A DNA stretch of 64,000 nucleotides from Mucilaginibacter sp. (lineage in GTDB: Bacteria; Bacteroidota; Bacteroidia; Sphingobacteriales; Sphingobacteriaceae). A model generated the notes under the pieces. The model saw nothing but the letters and a program-made list of their open reading frames with translations, was not told the origin of the DNA and searched no databases. Positions 54,134 to 63,947 of the stretch are shown piece by piece (within the stretch, counting starts at the first letter, position 1; the number at the start of each line of letters is the position of its first letter). The stretch covers positions 53,428 to 117,427 of the forward strand of contig JAUCSE010000034.1 in assembly GCA_030445275.1 (NCBI GenBank), given 5' to 3'. The position numbers and the translations under genes are program-made.

Positions 54134-55459
54134 TTAAAACTCCTCATGTATATACGTCATAATCCTTACCATTTCATCCCTCACCTCCTTAACCGGCCGG
54201 GTAAAATTATTGTTCATGAATGAGAATGCCAGGCGCTTGCCCTTCCGGGTAACCAGGTAACCGCTCTGGTTATAATTGTTGGATAACGATCCTGTTTTCG
54301 CCCAAACAAATACTTGTCCATTATCAGTTTTATAAGCATTTTTAAGGGTGCCGCTTGCTCCACCTGCTGGCATCAGGCTGTGCAAAAGTTGCTCGTCTTT
54401 TACCTCGTCTTGTATTTTACATAATAAGGCAATGATACTGCGCGGGGTAAACAGGTTTCGCCTGGAAAGCCCGGAGCCGTCAACCCATTGAGGCACATCA
54501 GGCAGATCATTCAAAAAATGAGCTTTAGAGTAGCTGATCACCGAATCAGTATTCAGCATGTTAAACTTTACTGATGAGCAGGTTAGTAGTAGTTGCTCGG
54601 CAATAAAATTATCGCTTGGCTGCAGCATACGCTGGTAAACAGAATCGGCATTTATATTATAAATGGTTTTGGCATTCCTGCTCATGGGCAGCGTTACGGG
54701 CCAAACCGCTTTTTTCAGCGTATCCCGCAACAGGGCGAGTGTTAATTCCGCACTTGTTTTCCAGGGAATTTCCTGCCTGAAATTGGGAGGTACCGACATC
54801 GCCGGATAAATAAACTTATTACTCAAAAAATCGCGCTTCACATTAAACTTTTCCGGGTGGTAGCTGGTATCGGTATTTAAAAACCGCTTAAGCCAGGCAG
54901 GCTTTATTTGTAGGTTGCCGTCGTGATCTGCATAGATCAGGGCTACGTTATCTTCTATTGGCAAGTCCGTTATTTCGGCCTGGTAATAGTCATTATAATC
55001 ATCCCAGGCCCACCCCGAGCCGTATGGCCCGCCGGTATAGCCTGCTGTTGAATAATAAAGCTGTTGCTTGCTCTGCTGCAAAAACCGCGGTCCATTAACC
55101 CCTTTCAAATCACTATGCAAAAAGGAGGGGTCGCCTGTTCCCCAAAAAACCAGTGAATCATGCCTGATCTCATACCGTAAAGCCGGGATAGAATCGCCCA
55201 GCATTTTCAGGCAGGTATAAAACGTAAACAGCTTAGTGTTGGAGGCTGGGGTAAAATATTTGTCGGCATTTAGCTCATAAATCATCTTTTTATCATCCAG
55301 GTCATACAGGGCAAACCCGGTAAAATGATCATTAACTATCCGCGAGTGTTTAAACAGCTTTTTTATCTTCCGTTTTTTGATTGACCGGCCATATACAGTA
55401 TCATTAAACAGCAGTAAGCCACAAATAATTGCCAGAAATATAAAAGTTGTTTTTAGCAT
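54134..55459 (-). CDS. dacB: PBP4-type D-alanyl-D-alanine carboxypeptidase/endopeptidase
   Basis: Read from the ATG at 55459 it encodes 441 residues, starting at a signal peptide (TTFIFLAIICGLLLF); another in-frame ATG at 55480 adds seven residues. The S13 motifs are SxxK at Ser73 in FTPASNTKLFTFY, SxN in VDGSGLSRRNLFT and KTG in VWAKTGSLSNNYNQSG. It trims or cleaves peptidoglycan peptide cross-links in the periplasm. It is divergent from the aspartyl protease gene with less than 60 bases between starts. Confidence 0.92.
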   Translation of the reverse strand: MLKTTFIFLAIICGLLLFNDTVYGRSIKKRKIKKLFKHSRIVNDHFTGFALYDLDDKKMIYELNADKYFTPASNTKLFTFYTCLKMLGDSIPALRYEIRHDSLVFWGTGDPSFLHSDLKGVNGPRFLQQSKQQLYYSTAGYTGGPYGSGWAWDDYNDYYQAEITDLPIEDNVALIYADHDGNLQIKPAWLKRFLNTDTSYHPEKFNVKRDFLSNKFIYPAMSVPPNFRQEIPWKTSAELTLALLRDTLKKAVWPVTLPMSRNAKTIYNINADSVYQRMLQPSDNFIAEQLLLTCSSVKFNMLNTDSVISYSKAHFLNDLPDVPQWVDGSGLSRRNLFTPRSIIALLCKIQDEVKDEQLLHSLMPAGGASGTLKNAYKTDNGQVFVWAKTGSLSNNYNQSGYLVTRKGKRLAFSFMNNNFTRPVKEVRDEMVRIMTYIHEEF

Positions 55460-55517
55460 AAAAATATCCGATTTAACCAATTATTGTTGTAAATTTAATA
55501 TACCAACTATAATAACC

Positions 55518-56765
55518 TTGCTACTTATCTTTTTTCATAAAATAAAGCAATTTCGGGCATTATGGCTGACGTGCTTGCTTTCGTTTTGTTTCCTGGCAGC
55601 TCAGGCCCAATATTTCGACCTGGATTATCATAAAAAAAAGGTCACCATCCCTTTTCGGCTGGTACGCAGCCTTATGGTAATCAAGTTAAGTATAAATCAT
55701 AAAGGGCCCTTCAACTTTATACTGGACACCGGCGTTGGGCTTATGATTATCACCGACCCTAAATTAGCTGATTCTATCTCCATCCCCAATAAGCGCACCT
55801 TAAAAATACCCGGGCTGGGTGAGGGTGAGGACTCCGAGGCCTATGTTACCTCGCCACTTGACGTTGAAATACCGGGGTTGGTAAGTTATGATGTAGCTGC
55901 AGCCATACTTAAAAAAGATTTATTCAGCCTATCTGGTTATGCCGGTATGCCCATACACGGATTACTGGGGTATGAGTTTTTTAATAACCTGGCCGTTAGA
56001 ATCAATGTTCAGGACAGTACCTTAACTGTTTGGCGGCCAAAGGATGTAAAAGTATTCAGGAAGGGTGTACCCATACCAATAACTATTGAAGACAGGAAAC
56101 CATATGTGGATGCCTGGGTAAAGCTGCAAAGCGGCGAAAATATAAAAACCAAGCTCATCATTGATCTTGGAGCAGGGCACCCGGTTTCGCTCGAAAATGT
56201 GGTAAAAAAATATGGCCTGCCTCAAAAATTTATTGCCTCGGCCAATTTGGGTATTGGTTTAAACGGGCCCATCAACGGCTTCATTGGTCGCTTAGAATCC
56301 CTTGAAATAGGGAAATTCAAAGTAAAGCAGGTTATAGCCTCTTTTCCTATCGACAATAATAACCAAAAAGGGTTATCTGTGCAGCGCGATGGTAATCTGG
56401 GTATAGGTATACTCAAACGCTTTTCTGTTATATTGGATTATTCCCACAATACCATGTATTTAAAACAAGCTTCTAATTTTAAAGAGCCATTTGAACATGA
56501 TATGAGTGGTTTGGAATACTATGCTGCCGGCGATAATTTTGATCGGATAGTTATTAATCGCGTTGAACCAGGATCGGCGGGTGACGAGATAGGCCTGGAA
56601 CGGGATGATGAGATTGTAACCATCAACTTTAAGCCCGTATCAAAAATGACGCTGGAAGAAATTGATGACCTTTTTAAATCAAAAAACGACCGTAGTTTAT
56701 TACTTGATGTTTATCATGATAAAAGAATGGACAAGGTTGTGCTCACTTTAAAGCGCCGCATCTGA
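55518..56765 (+). CDS. Exported PDZ-domain aspartyl protease-like protein
   Basis: Start chosen at TTG 55518, giving 415 residues; the frame is open to 55377, but that would overlap dacB. The signal region is ALWLTCLLSFCFLAAQAQ. Two retropepsin-like half-domains follow: NFILDTGVGLMIITDP with the catalytic Asp-Thr-Gly, and IIDLGAGHPVSLENV where Leu replaces Thr. A C-terminal PDZ domain has INRVEPGSAGDEIGLERDDE and LLLDVYHDKRMDKVVLTL. Such secreted two-domain proteins are common in Bacteroidota; the substrate is unknown. Confidence 0.75.
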   Translation: MLLIFFHKIKQFRALWLTCLLSFCFLAAQAQYFDLDYHKKKVTIPFRLVRSLMVIKLSINHKGPFNFILDTGVGLMIITDPKLADSISIPNKRTLKIPGLGEGEDSEAYVTSPLDVEIPGLVSYDVAAAILKKDLFSLSGYAGMPIHGLLGYEFFNNLAVRINVQDSTLTVWRPKDVKVFRKGVPIPITIEDRKPYVDAWVKLQSGENIKTKLIIDLGAGHPVSLENVVKKYGLPQKFIASANLGIGLNGPINGFIGRLESLEIGKFKVKQVIASFPIDNNNQKGLSVQRDGNLGIGILKRFSVILDYSHNTMYLKQASNFKEPFEHDMSGLEYYAAGDNFDRIVINRVEPGSAGDEIGLERDDEIVTINFKPVSKMTLEEIDDLFKSKNDRSLLLDVYHDKRMDKVVLTLKRRI

Positions 56766-56846
56766 TAATTATTTATATAACACAGGTATTACTGTTATTA
56801 TATAGGTAATATTTTACTTAAGTTTACGATTCAAACTATTGCGTAA

Positions 56847-59489
56847 ATGAAGAAACTCTACTTTGCAGGCCATTACTTGCGTGGCGCTGCGTGTATTTTT
56901 GCTGTTTTGGCCAGCTCTTGTGCTACTAAAAAACATACGGCAAATCAAACCCTAACCCTTAAAACCACAACCGGCCCCGCAGGCACCACAGCAACAGCAA
57001 CAACCGGCGCACCCAAAAAAGAAGGTATTAAAAAATTCAGCGAAGTGATAACCGGCAAGGTTAAAGCCGATAGCGGTCTTTTTAATACCTATAAAGTTGA
57101 TGGTAAGTATTATTATGAAATCCCTGATTCATTAATTAACCGCGAAATGCTGGTGGTTACCCGCTTTGTTAAAACTCCCGGCGGCTTAAAAACTTTTGGC
57201 CAGCAATATGGGGGCGAAGAGCTGAATGACCAGGTGTGGAAATGGGAACGTCATGACAAACAAATTTTTATCCGCGTACCCAGCTACTCCTTAAGGGCCG
57301 ATAGTACTTCTGATATGTATCAATCGGTTAAAAACTCTAACCTTGACGCAGTGCTGGCATCATTTGATATTAAAGCATTCAATAAGGATACTACCGGCGT
57401 ATTGATTGATGTTACCGATTTTTATAATGGTGATATATCAGCAATAGGCTTAAGTGATAATATCAAAAAGGTTTATAAAATTTCGGGGGTTGATAATACG
57501 CGTTCTTATATTGATACCATTAAAAGTTTCCCGATCAATGTAGAGGCGCATACCTTGAAAACCTACCGCTCTACGGAATCGCCCACTGACAATTCAAATG
57601 GCGCCGTAAGCTTTGAGCTTAATACCTCTATGCTGTTATTGCCTAAAACACCAATGAAGGCCCGTATTAGTGATGAAAGGGTTGGTTTTTTTGGTCAGCG
57701 CCAAACAGAGTATGGCACCAATGCGCAAAAGGCGCTGGTAACCGGCTATATACACCGCTGGAAACTGGAACCAAAAGATCCGGCAGCTTATGCAAAAGGC
57801 GATCTAACTGAGCCTAAAAAACAAATAGTTTATTACATTGATCCGGCAACACCTAAAAAATGGGTTCCTTATCTTATAGCTGGTATAAACGATTGGAACA
57901 AGGCTTTTGAAGCCGCCGGTTTTAAAAATGCGATTGTAGGCAAAGAGGCCCCAACAAAAAAGCAAGACCCTGAATTTAGCACCGAAGATGCCCGTTACAG
58001 TGTGATCAGGTATTTTGCCTCAGATGTGGAAAACGCTTACGGCCCCCATGTTTCAGACCCGCGAAGCGGCGAGATCCTGGAGAGTCACGTAGGCTGGTAC
58101 CATAACGTAATGAGCCTGCTGCGCGATTGGTACCTGATACAAACCGCAGCCGTAAATCCGGCATCGCGCAAAGCCCAGTTTACAGATGAGCAAATGGGCG
58201 AACTGATCCGCTTTGTGTCATCACACGAAATAGGGCACACCTTAGGATTGCCGCACAACTTTGGTTCAAGCTACGCTTACCCGGTTGATTCCCTGCGTTC
58301 AAAATCATTTACTGACAAGCATGGCACAGCGCCATCTATTATGGATTACGCTCGTTTTAATTATATAGCCCAGCCAGGCGATGGCGTTACCCACCTTTAC
58401 CCACAAATTGGCGAGTATGATTTGTGGTCAATACAGTGGGGGTATAGCTGGTTCCCGGGTAATAAAACCCCGCAGCAGGAAAAAGAAATATTAGCCGTTT
58501 GGACCGATAAAAAAGCCGGTAATCCACTTTATTATTATGGTCGCCAGGGCACATCAATTGATCCACGTTTGCAAAATGAAGACCTTGGCGATAATGCCAT
58601 GAAAGCCAGCACTTATGGTATAGCTAATTTAAAGCGCATTTTGCCAAATCTTGAAAAATGGACCTACCAAAAGAACGAGAATTATAGCGACGTTGCTGAG
58701 TTATACAACGAGGTACTAGGTCAGTTTTACCGTTATATGGGCCATGTAACCACCAATATTGGCGGTATGAACGAAAACTTTAAAACCTACGATCAAAAAG
58801 GCCCCGTGTATGATTTTGTGAGTAAAGATCGCCAGCACGATGCCGCTTTGTTTTTAAACAAGCAATTGTTTGATACTCCGCTTTGGTTAATAAATAAGCC
58901 CGAACTGGCTAAATTTGATAATGGCGTTACGCTTAACCGTATCAAAGCCATGCAGGTTTCTGTACTAGGGAATGAACTTAATCCGTCAAGGCTGGCACGT
59001 ATGTATGATAACGAGGCTAAAAATGGGGCTAGTGCGTACACCGTTGCTGAGTTACTAACAGATGTACGCGCGGGGATTTTCGTTACCGGTAAACCGGATG
59101 CCTTTAAACGCAACCTGCAACGCGGTTATGTTGAAAACCTGAAAAGCTTGCTGAATACAGATGTCAGCTTCTCCTTTCCAGGTGTAACTACCGCTCAACT
59201 GGCTGCTTACGGTTTTACACCAATAAACATTGCCTTGTCTGATATAAGGCCGATGGTACGTGCCGAATTAAAGAAAATAGACGCTGGTTTACCAAAAGGT
59301 GGCGACGCGATAATCGCCGCGCATTATGCTGATCTGCATTTGCGGATCAAGGATGCCCTGAACCCTGATAAAGCTGTTGTTAATATTTCAGGAACACTGA
59401 TACGCAGTATAAATGCAGATGATATCATTAAAGAAAACAATGATGGCAGCTATATGAATTGCTGGCCAAAAACAACGCTTGATCAATAA
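56847..59489 (+). CDS. Zinc-dependent metalloprotease (DUF5117/DUF5118 type)
   Basis: An 880-residue exported protein with a predicted lipobox (CIFAVLASSCATKK). N-terminal DUF5118-like region (IPDSLINREMLVVTRFVKTP) and DUF5117 region (KKVYKISGVDN) precede the zinc protease domain with SSHEIGHTLGLPHNFGSS near residue 460 (HExxH with third His), and a DUF-type C-terminal domain (MGHVTTNIGGMNENF). These proteins are found in Bacteroidota outer surfaces; substrate unknown. It is monocistronic with a terminator. Confidence 0.85.
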   Translation: MKKLYFAGHYLRGAACIFAVLASSCATKKHTANQTLTLKTTTGPAGTTATATTGAPKKEGIKKFSEVITGKVKADSGLFNTYKVDGKYYYEIPDSLINREMLVVTRFVKTPGGLKTFGQQYGGEELNDQVWKWERHDKQIFIRVPSYSLRADSTSDMYQSVKNSNLDAVLASFDIKAFNKDTTGVLIDVTDFYNGDISAIGLSDNIKKVYKISGVDNTRSYIDTIKSFPINVEAHTLKTYRSTESPTDNSNGAVSFELNTSMLLLPKTPMKARISDERVGFFGQRQTEYGTNAQKALVTGYIHRWKLEPKDPAAYAKGDLTEPKKQIVYYIDPATPKKWVPYLIAGINDWNKAFEAAGFKNAIVGKEAPTKKQDPEFSTEDARYSVIRYFASDVENAYGPHVSDPRSGEILESHVGWYHNVMSLLRDWYLIQTAAVNPASRKAQFTDEQMGELIRFVSSHEIGHTLGLPHNFGSSYAYPVDSLRSKSFTDKHGTAPSIMDYARFNYIAQPGDGVTHLYPQIGEYDLWSIQWGYSWFPGNKTPQQEKEILAVWTDKKAGNPLYYYGRQGTSIDPRLQNEDLGDNAMKASTYGIANLKRILPNLEKWTYQKNENYSDVAELYNEVLGQFYRYMGHVTTNIGGMNENFKTYDQKGPVYDFVSKDRQHDAALFLNKQLFDTPLWLINKPELAKFDNGVTLNRIKAMQVSVLGNELNPSRLARMYDNEAKNGASAYTVAELLTDVRAGIFVTGKPDAFKRNLQRGYVENLKSLLNTDVSFSFPGVTTAQLAAYGFTPINIALSDIRPMVRAELKKIDAGLPKGGDAIIAAHYADLHLRIKDALNPDKAVVNISGTLIRSINADDIIKENNDGSYMNCWPKTTLDQ

Positions 59490-59513
59490 GTTACCTTAAC
59501 CGATAAAACGTCG

Positions 59514-59561
59514 TTAATAAAAAAGGTCCTGCTTATAAACTAAGCAGGACCTTTTTTATTT
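59514..59561. terminator. Bidirectional rho-independent terminator
   Basis: AAAAAAGGTCCTGCTTA pairs with TAAGCAGGACCTTTTTT around TAAAC, between convergent genes ending at 59489 and 59609. Confidence 0.88.
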
Positions 59562-59608
59562 ATGTACCCGAACGCAGCAATCGGGCGTAGCCAAACTGTG
59601 ATATGGTA

Positions 59609-59881
59609 TTATTTAAGCTGGCTGATATTTTCAAAAAAAGCAACCTGAAGATCAAGTAACGATCTTACATTAATTCTTTCGCCGTAGGCATCAAAACATA
59701 AAAACTTGGTGCTTTCCGGGTGATCAATCTTCTTTTTTTCGAAAAAATTAAACGTTTCGAAAAAATAATGATTGGTTGTAACGTGACTTTTAATGTTTGT
59801 TTGTGATGCATTTAGCCTAAAGCCGATCGCATCTATCCAATTATGCACTTTTGTGTGCAATGTGCTGCTAATGTTATTCAT
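59609..59881 (-). CDS. Hypothetical 90-residue protein
   Basis: A 90-residue soluble protein, MNNISSTLHTKVHNWIDAIG to the acidic/aromatic ETFNFFEKKKIDHPEST and RSLLDLQVAFFENISQL. It has no signal peptide, membrane span or known motif. The ORF is isolated between a terminator and the divergent collagen-like lipoprotein gene, and the codon pattern resembles its neighbours. No function can be given. Confidence 0.5.
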   Translation of the reverse strand: MNNISSTLHTKVHNWIDAIGFRLNASQTNIKSHVTTNHYFFETFNFFEKKKIDHPESTKFLCFDAYGERINVRSLLDLQVAFFENISQLK

Positions 59882-60083
59882 AGGTTAATGAGATTTTAAT
59901 GATAACGAAACATATATCCGTTTTGTTGTAGCTTTTTTTAAACTTTTACACATTTTACAAAAATGTTACTTAAATTAAAGCCGAAGCCGGTACCAAAATC
60001 TGTTTCTGTATTCCAATCGCCTGAAACTAATTATCCACACATCCGTAATAGTGTCACTATTTAATTTAAACCTTCTACGTTTT

Positions 60084-60683
60084 ATGAAAAAACTAAGCCC
60101 CCTTTTTACTATTTTATTCGTATGCCTGTTTAGTATTAGTGCCTGTAAAAATGATAAAACACCCGGCCCGGCGGGTACTAATGGTACCGATGGAGCACAG
60201 GGCCCTGCGGGCGCAACCGGAGCACAAGGCCCGTCCGGCCCACAGGGAGCAACCGGGGCCACAGGTGCAAACGGAGCTACAGGAGCAACCGGAGCTACGG
60301 GAGCCAATGGGACCGACGGAACTGTAAATGTTGAAAGCTACCTGCTAATTAATAAAAGTGTTACCCTAACCGGGTTTACCACCTTTTCAATACCGGCACT
60401 TACACAAAGCATTGTTGACAGCGGTGTTATTTTAGTTTACTTCAGAACAACAGGCAGCACCAGCGGTTATTTTGCCTTACCTTACAGCGAGGCCGGCCGC
60501 ACCATAACCCTGTCTGACTTTGGCGTTGGGTATGTAAATATTAAAGCCAATTTTTCGCAAGACGGGCTCGACTTTAAAATTGTTCTTATCCCTGGTGGCG
60601 GCCTTACCACCCTACAAGTTGCAAACCCGGGTATCAATCTTAAAAATTATAATGAGGTGGCCGCAGCTTTGCACATAAATTAA
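60084..60683 (+). CDS. Collagen-like lipoprotein
   Basis: Read from the ATG at 60084 it gives 199 residues (the frame is open to 60051). A signal peptide with lipobox Cys22 (LFSISACKN) is followed by about 18 Gly-X-Y triplets ([20 protein letters not shown] onward), then a globular C-terminal part of about 120 residues with [15 protein letters not shown] and [19 protein letters not shown]. Trimeric collagen-like stalks hold C-terminal domains away from the surface. The role is unknown. Confidence 0.82.
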   Translation: MKKLSPLFTILFVCLFSISACKNDKTPGPAGTNGTDGAQGPAGATGAQGPSGPQGATGATGANGATGATGATGANGTDGTVNVESYLLINKSVTLTGFTTFSIPALTQSIVDSGVILVYFRTTGSTSGYFALPYSEAGRTITLSDFGVGYVNIKANFSQDGLDFKIVLIPGGGLTTLQVANPGINLKNYNEVAAALHIN

Positions 60684-60902
60684 TTTTTTGCAGCCCTATA
60701 TAAACAAGCAGAAAAAGCGGGATATTACCTCCATTTTCTGCCTGATATATGTAACAATAATATGATTGATAAGCCTTTAGCATAAATGTGTGTAACAATC
60801 GTATGCTTTTTTAACATTTAATACATTATAAATTGAACTTTTGCATTTGAGTTACGTCATATCACTTAATTGAGTAAAAAATTACAAGCTGAACAAACAT
60901 AT

Positions 60903-63851
60903 ATGAAACCCCTTTTCCTTATTTTAAGTTTTATCCTGTTATGCGCATTTACTACATCCGCACAGATCGCTCATGATGTAAGCGGTACCGTTGTGGACTC
61001 TACTAAATTATCATTACCCGGCAGCAGTATCAAGCTGATATCAAACAGTGGCGATAGCACCATATCCATTGCTGATGCAAATGGAAAGTTTAACTTTCCA
61101 TCAGTTAAAGGCAGCAAAATAACACTCACCATATCATCTATAGGCTTTAACGCCATCAAAAAACATTTTGCCCTTAATGACGATGGTGGCAAACCCGTTG
61201 ACCTGGGTAATATTGTTTTATCGGCACAAACTCATATGCTGGGCTTGGTTACGGTTGTTGGCGTTACGCCGGTAACTTTAAAAGAAGACACCGTTATATA
61301 CAATGCCAGCGCCTATAAGGTTCGCGAAAATGCCCCGGCAGAGGACCTTATTAAAAAACTGCCAGGCGTGGATGTAGACGTAAACGGGAACATTACCACC
61401 CAGGGTAAGCAGGTTACCAAAGTGCGTATAAACGGAAAAGATTTTATGGGAGGCGATGTTCAAAGCGCCACTAAAAACCTACCTGCCGATGTTATTGAAA
61501 ACATACAGATGATTGATGATTATGGCGATCAGGCCAACTTAACCGGCGTTAAAACCGGCGAACCGGATAAGATCATGAACATCACCATCAGAAAAGATAA
61601 AAACCACGGTTACTTTGGCCAGGCAACAGCGGGCGATGGTGAAGATGCGCTGCCGCAAAGTCAGGGAATACCCAATAAAAACCGTTATATAGGAACGTTA
61701 AATGCTTTTAACTTTAATGGCGACCAGCAAATTGCCGTTCTGGGGAGTATCAACAACACCAATGTGAACACCTTCTCATTCGGCAGTACCGGCGGCGGCG
61801 GTGGTGGATTTGGCGGCGGTGGGTTTGGTGGCGGTGGTCGCGGTAATGCCGGCAGGGGTGGCGGCAATTCAGGGAGTTTGATCACTACGCAGAATGGTAT
61901 TACTGATGCCCATTCCATTGGAGCCAACTTCCGTGATCAATGGGGTAAAAGCCTTTCGGTATATGGCAGCTACAGCTTTGCAGATAATACCGTAACAACC
62001 ACAACCAATACCGTACAACAAAACAGGTCAGCAACCAACCCTACTTTACAAAACCAAAGCAGCGATGAAAAGGACCAGAACATTAACCACCGGTTTACCT
62101 GGAACATGGAGTACAAACCCGATACCATCAACTATTTAAAAGTTACACCTACCTTTTCATACGCGGGTACTAATACCAATGAGTCTGAAGCCGTAAATTT
62201 CAGCAGACAAGGAAATGTAACCTCGGCATATACGGCTGTTACCAATGGCGATTCGCAGGCACCTAATTATGGCTTTACCGCGTTATTTAATCACCGCTTT
62301 AAACATCGTCGCAACTTAAGTATCAATGCTACGGTAAGTTCGGCGCCAAGCTGGTCATATCAAAACCCGGTTTATGATTATACCGCCGGGGTGCCAACGG
62401 CTCCTATAAACCAAATGATTAATACCTATAGCCGCACCAACAGTTATGGCGCCAACGTATCATACCTGAATCCGATAGGCAAACGTTCATACCTGGAACT
62501 TAATTATGCATTTAACCGCGCTATCACCACTAATAACAAACAAACGGATACGCTTTATAACGCTACAGACTTTACTTTCAGAAGCGACAGTGCATTAAGC
62601 AATTTATATAACTATACCTTTACCACCAACAGGATTGGCTTAAATTATCGCTTTATAGAAAAGAAGTACAATTACACCCTGGGTATAGCCGTTCAGCCTT
62701 CTGTTTTGGATGGCGACTCGCCGGTAACAGGTGTATCCACCCATATATCATCATTTAATGTTATACCAACCGCGCGTTTTATCTATAACTTTTCGCGCAG
62801 CCAAACATTCAGCATAAACTATAACGGATCTAGCAGCACGCCAAGCTTTTCGCAACTGCAACCTGTAATTGACTTTTCAAATGCCCTTTACCCGGTTGAA
62901 GGTAACCCTAATTTGAAACCTCAGTTTACCAATAACTTTTCCATCAGGTACAACAACTTTAGCTTTGCTACCGGCAATGTGTTTTTTGCCAACTTCTCAT
63001 TCCAGCAGGTACAAAACCAGGTAGTAACCAATACCATTACTTATCCGCGCTTATATGCTCCAAACCCAAGGTTTCAAAACACCATTTTAACCCAGTATTT
63101 AAATGCTGATGGCTATTACACCGCATCAGGCCGTTTAACGTATTCAAAACCCTGGGCCGAGCGTAAGTACACCGTCTCGCTTAACGGTACCGCCACCTAT
63201 ACCAACAATATTGGTTATTTAACTAATATTGATTCAACTTCATTTGCATCTACCACTGAAAAAAACATTGCCAAAAACCTGGTATTTACTCCGGAAGTGA
63301 GGTTTAGAGTTGATCTTACCAATATTATTGATGCCCAGATCTTAACCAACTATGCTATTAACCGAACCAGCAACTCTGTGCAAAACCCTTTACTGGAAGG
63401 AACCAACAACATCAGGACATGGAACATCGGACTTAACGGAAAAAATTATTTTGGCAACTGGACCTTTAGTTACGATTATACCAAAGCTACCAACTACGGT
63501 TACAGCTCAGATATCAAAGTAACCAATCCTAACATTTTGAATTTATATGTTGAACGCCGTTTCTTGAAAGACAACAGGGCAACTGTTCGCTTGTCAGGAT
63601 TCGACCTTTTCAATCAAAACACTGGTTTTTCATCAACATCAACAGCAAGTTCCATAACGCAATCGCGTGTTAACAGGCTTGCAAGGTATTATTTGCTCAC
63701 CTTTACTTTAAGGCTGCAAAAGTTTGCCGGCAAAGCTCCGGTACAGGATGACCGGGGTGGCCGAGGGTTCAGAGATAGCGGCGGAAGACGGGGTGGCGAC
63801 GGCGGCGGCCCGGGCGGTGGCGCACCTGGTGTTCCCGGCGGACCTCAATAG
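60903..63851 (+). CDS. Outer-membrane beta-barrel protein (CarboxypepD-reg/plug type)
   Basis: Read from the ATG at 60903 it gives 982 residues (open to 60870). Signal peptide LILSFILLCAFTTSAQ is followed by a carboxypeptidase-regulatory-like domain (VVDSTKLSLPGSSIKLISN), a TonB-plug-like domain (LVTVVGVTPVTLKEDTVIYN, PAEDLIKKLPGVDVDVNGNI, then KVRINGKDFMGG) and a large beta-barrel. A Gly-rich insertion (GGGGGFGGGGFGGGGRGNAG) lies near residue 300 and another Gly/Arg-rich tail closes the protein. This is the OMP_b-brl_3 type of receptor; the substrate is unknown. Confidence 0.88.
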   Translation: MKPLFLILSFILLCAFTTSAQIAHDVSGTVVDSTKLSLPGSSIKLISNSGDSTISIADANGKFNFPSVKGSKITLTISSIGFNAIKKHFALNDDGGKPVDLGNIVLSAQTHMLGLVTVVGVTPVTLKEDTVIYNASAYKVRENAPAEDLIKKLPGVDVDVNGNITTQGKQVTKVRINGKDFMGGDVQSATKNLPADVIENIQMIDDYGDQANLTGVKTGEPDKIMNITIRKDKNHGYFGQATAGDGEDALPQSQGIPNKNRYIGTLNAFNFNGDQQIAVLGSINNTNVNTFSFGSTGGGGGGFGGGGFGGGGRGNAGRGGGNSGSLITTQNGITDAHSIGANFRDQWGKSLSVYGSYSFADNTVTTTTNTVQQNRSATNPTLQNQSSDEKDQNINHRFTWNMEYKPDTINYLKVTPTFSYAGTNTNESEAVNFSRQGNVTSAYTAVTNGDSQAPNYGFTALFNHRFKHRRNLSINATVSSAPSWSYQNPVYDYTAGVPTAPINQMINTYSRTNSYGANVSYLNPIGKRSYLELNYAFNRAITTNNKQTDTLYNATDFTFRSDSALSNLYNYTFTTNRIGLNYRFIEKKYNYTLGIAVQPSVLDGDSPVTGVSTHISSFNVIPTARFIYNFSRSQTFSINYNGSSSTPSFSQLQPVIDFSNALYPVEGNPNLKPQFTNNFSIRYNNFSFATGNVFFANFSFQQVQNQVVTNTITYPRLYAPNPRFQNTILTQYLNADGYYTASGRLTYSKPWAERKYTVSLNGTATYTNNIGYLTNIDSTSFASTTEKNIAKNLVFTPEVRFRVDLTNIIDAQILTNYAINRTSNSVQNPLLEGTNNIRTWNIGLNGKNYFGNWTFSYDYTKATNYGYSSDIKVTNPNILNLYVERRFLKDNRATVRLSGFDLFNQNTGFSSTSTASSITQSRVNRLARYYLLTFTLRLQKFAGKAPVQDDRGGRGFRDSGGRRGGDGGGPGGGAPGVPGGPQ

Positions 63852-63908
63852 TATAACAAAAAGCCCCATCTTAAAGTGGCCGTTGCGCAACTGAGCGGAG
63901 GTTTCCAA

Positions 63909-63947
63909 ACAACCCAATCGAACACTGTTTGATTGGGTTGTTTTTTT
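63909..63947 (+). terminator. Rho-independent terminator
   Basis: AACAACCCAATC pairs with GATTGGGTTGTT around a 13-base loop, followed by a T-run, about 58 bases after the outer-membrane protein gene. Confidence 0.85.

Noticed and set aside
59975..60307. Minus-strand ORF of Pro/Ala/Val repeats
   Set aside because: It is the opposite-strand shadow of the Gly-X-Y repeats of the collagen-like lipoprotein; no start site of its own.
61685..61927. Minus-strand Pro-rich ORF
   Set aside because: Shadow of the Gly-rich loop of the outer-membrane barrel gene.
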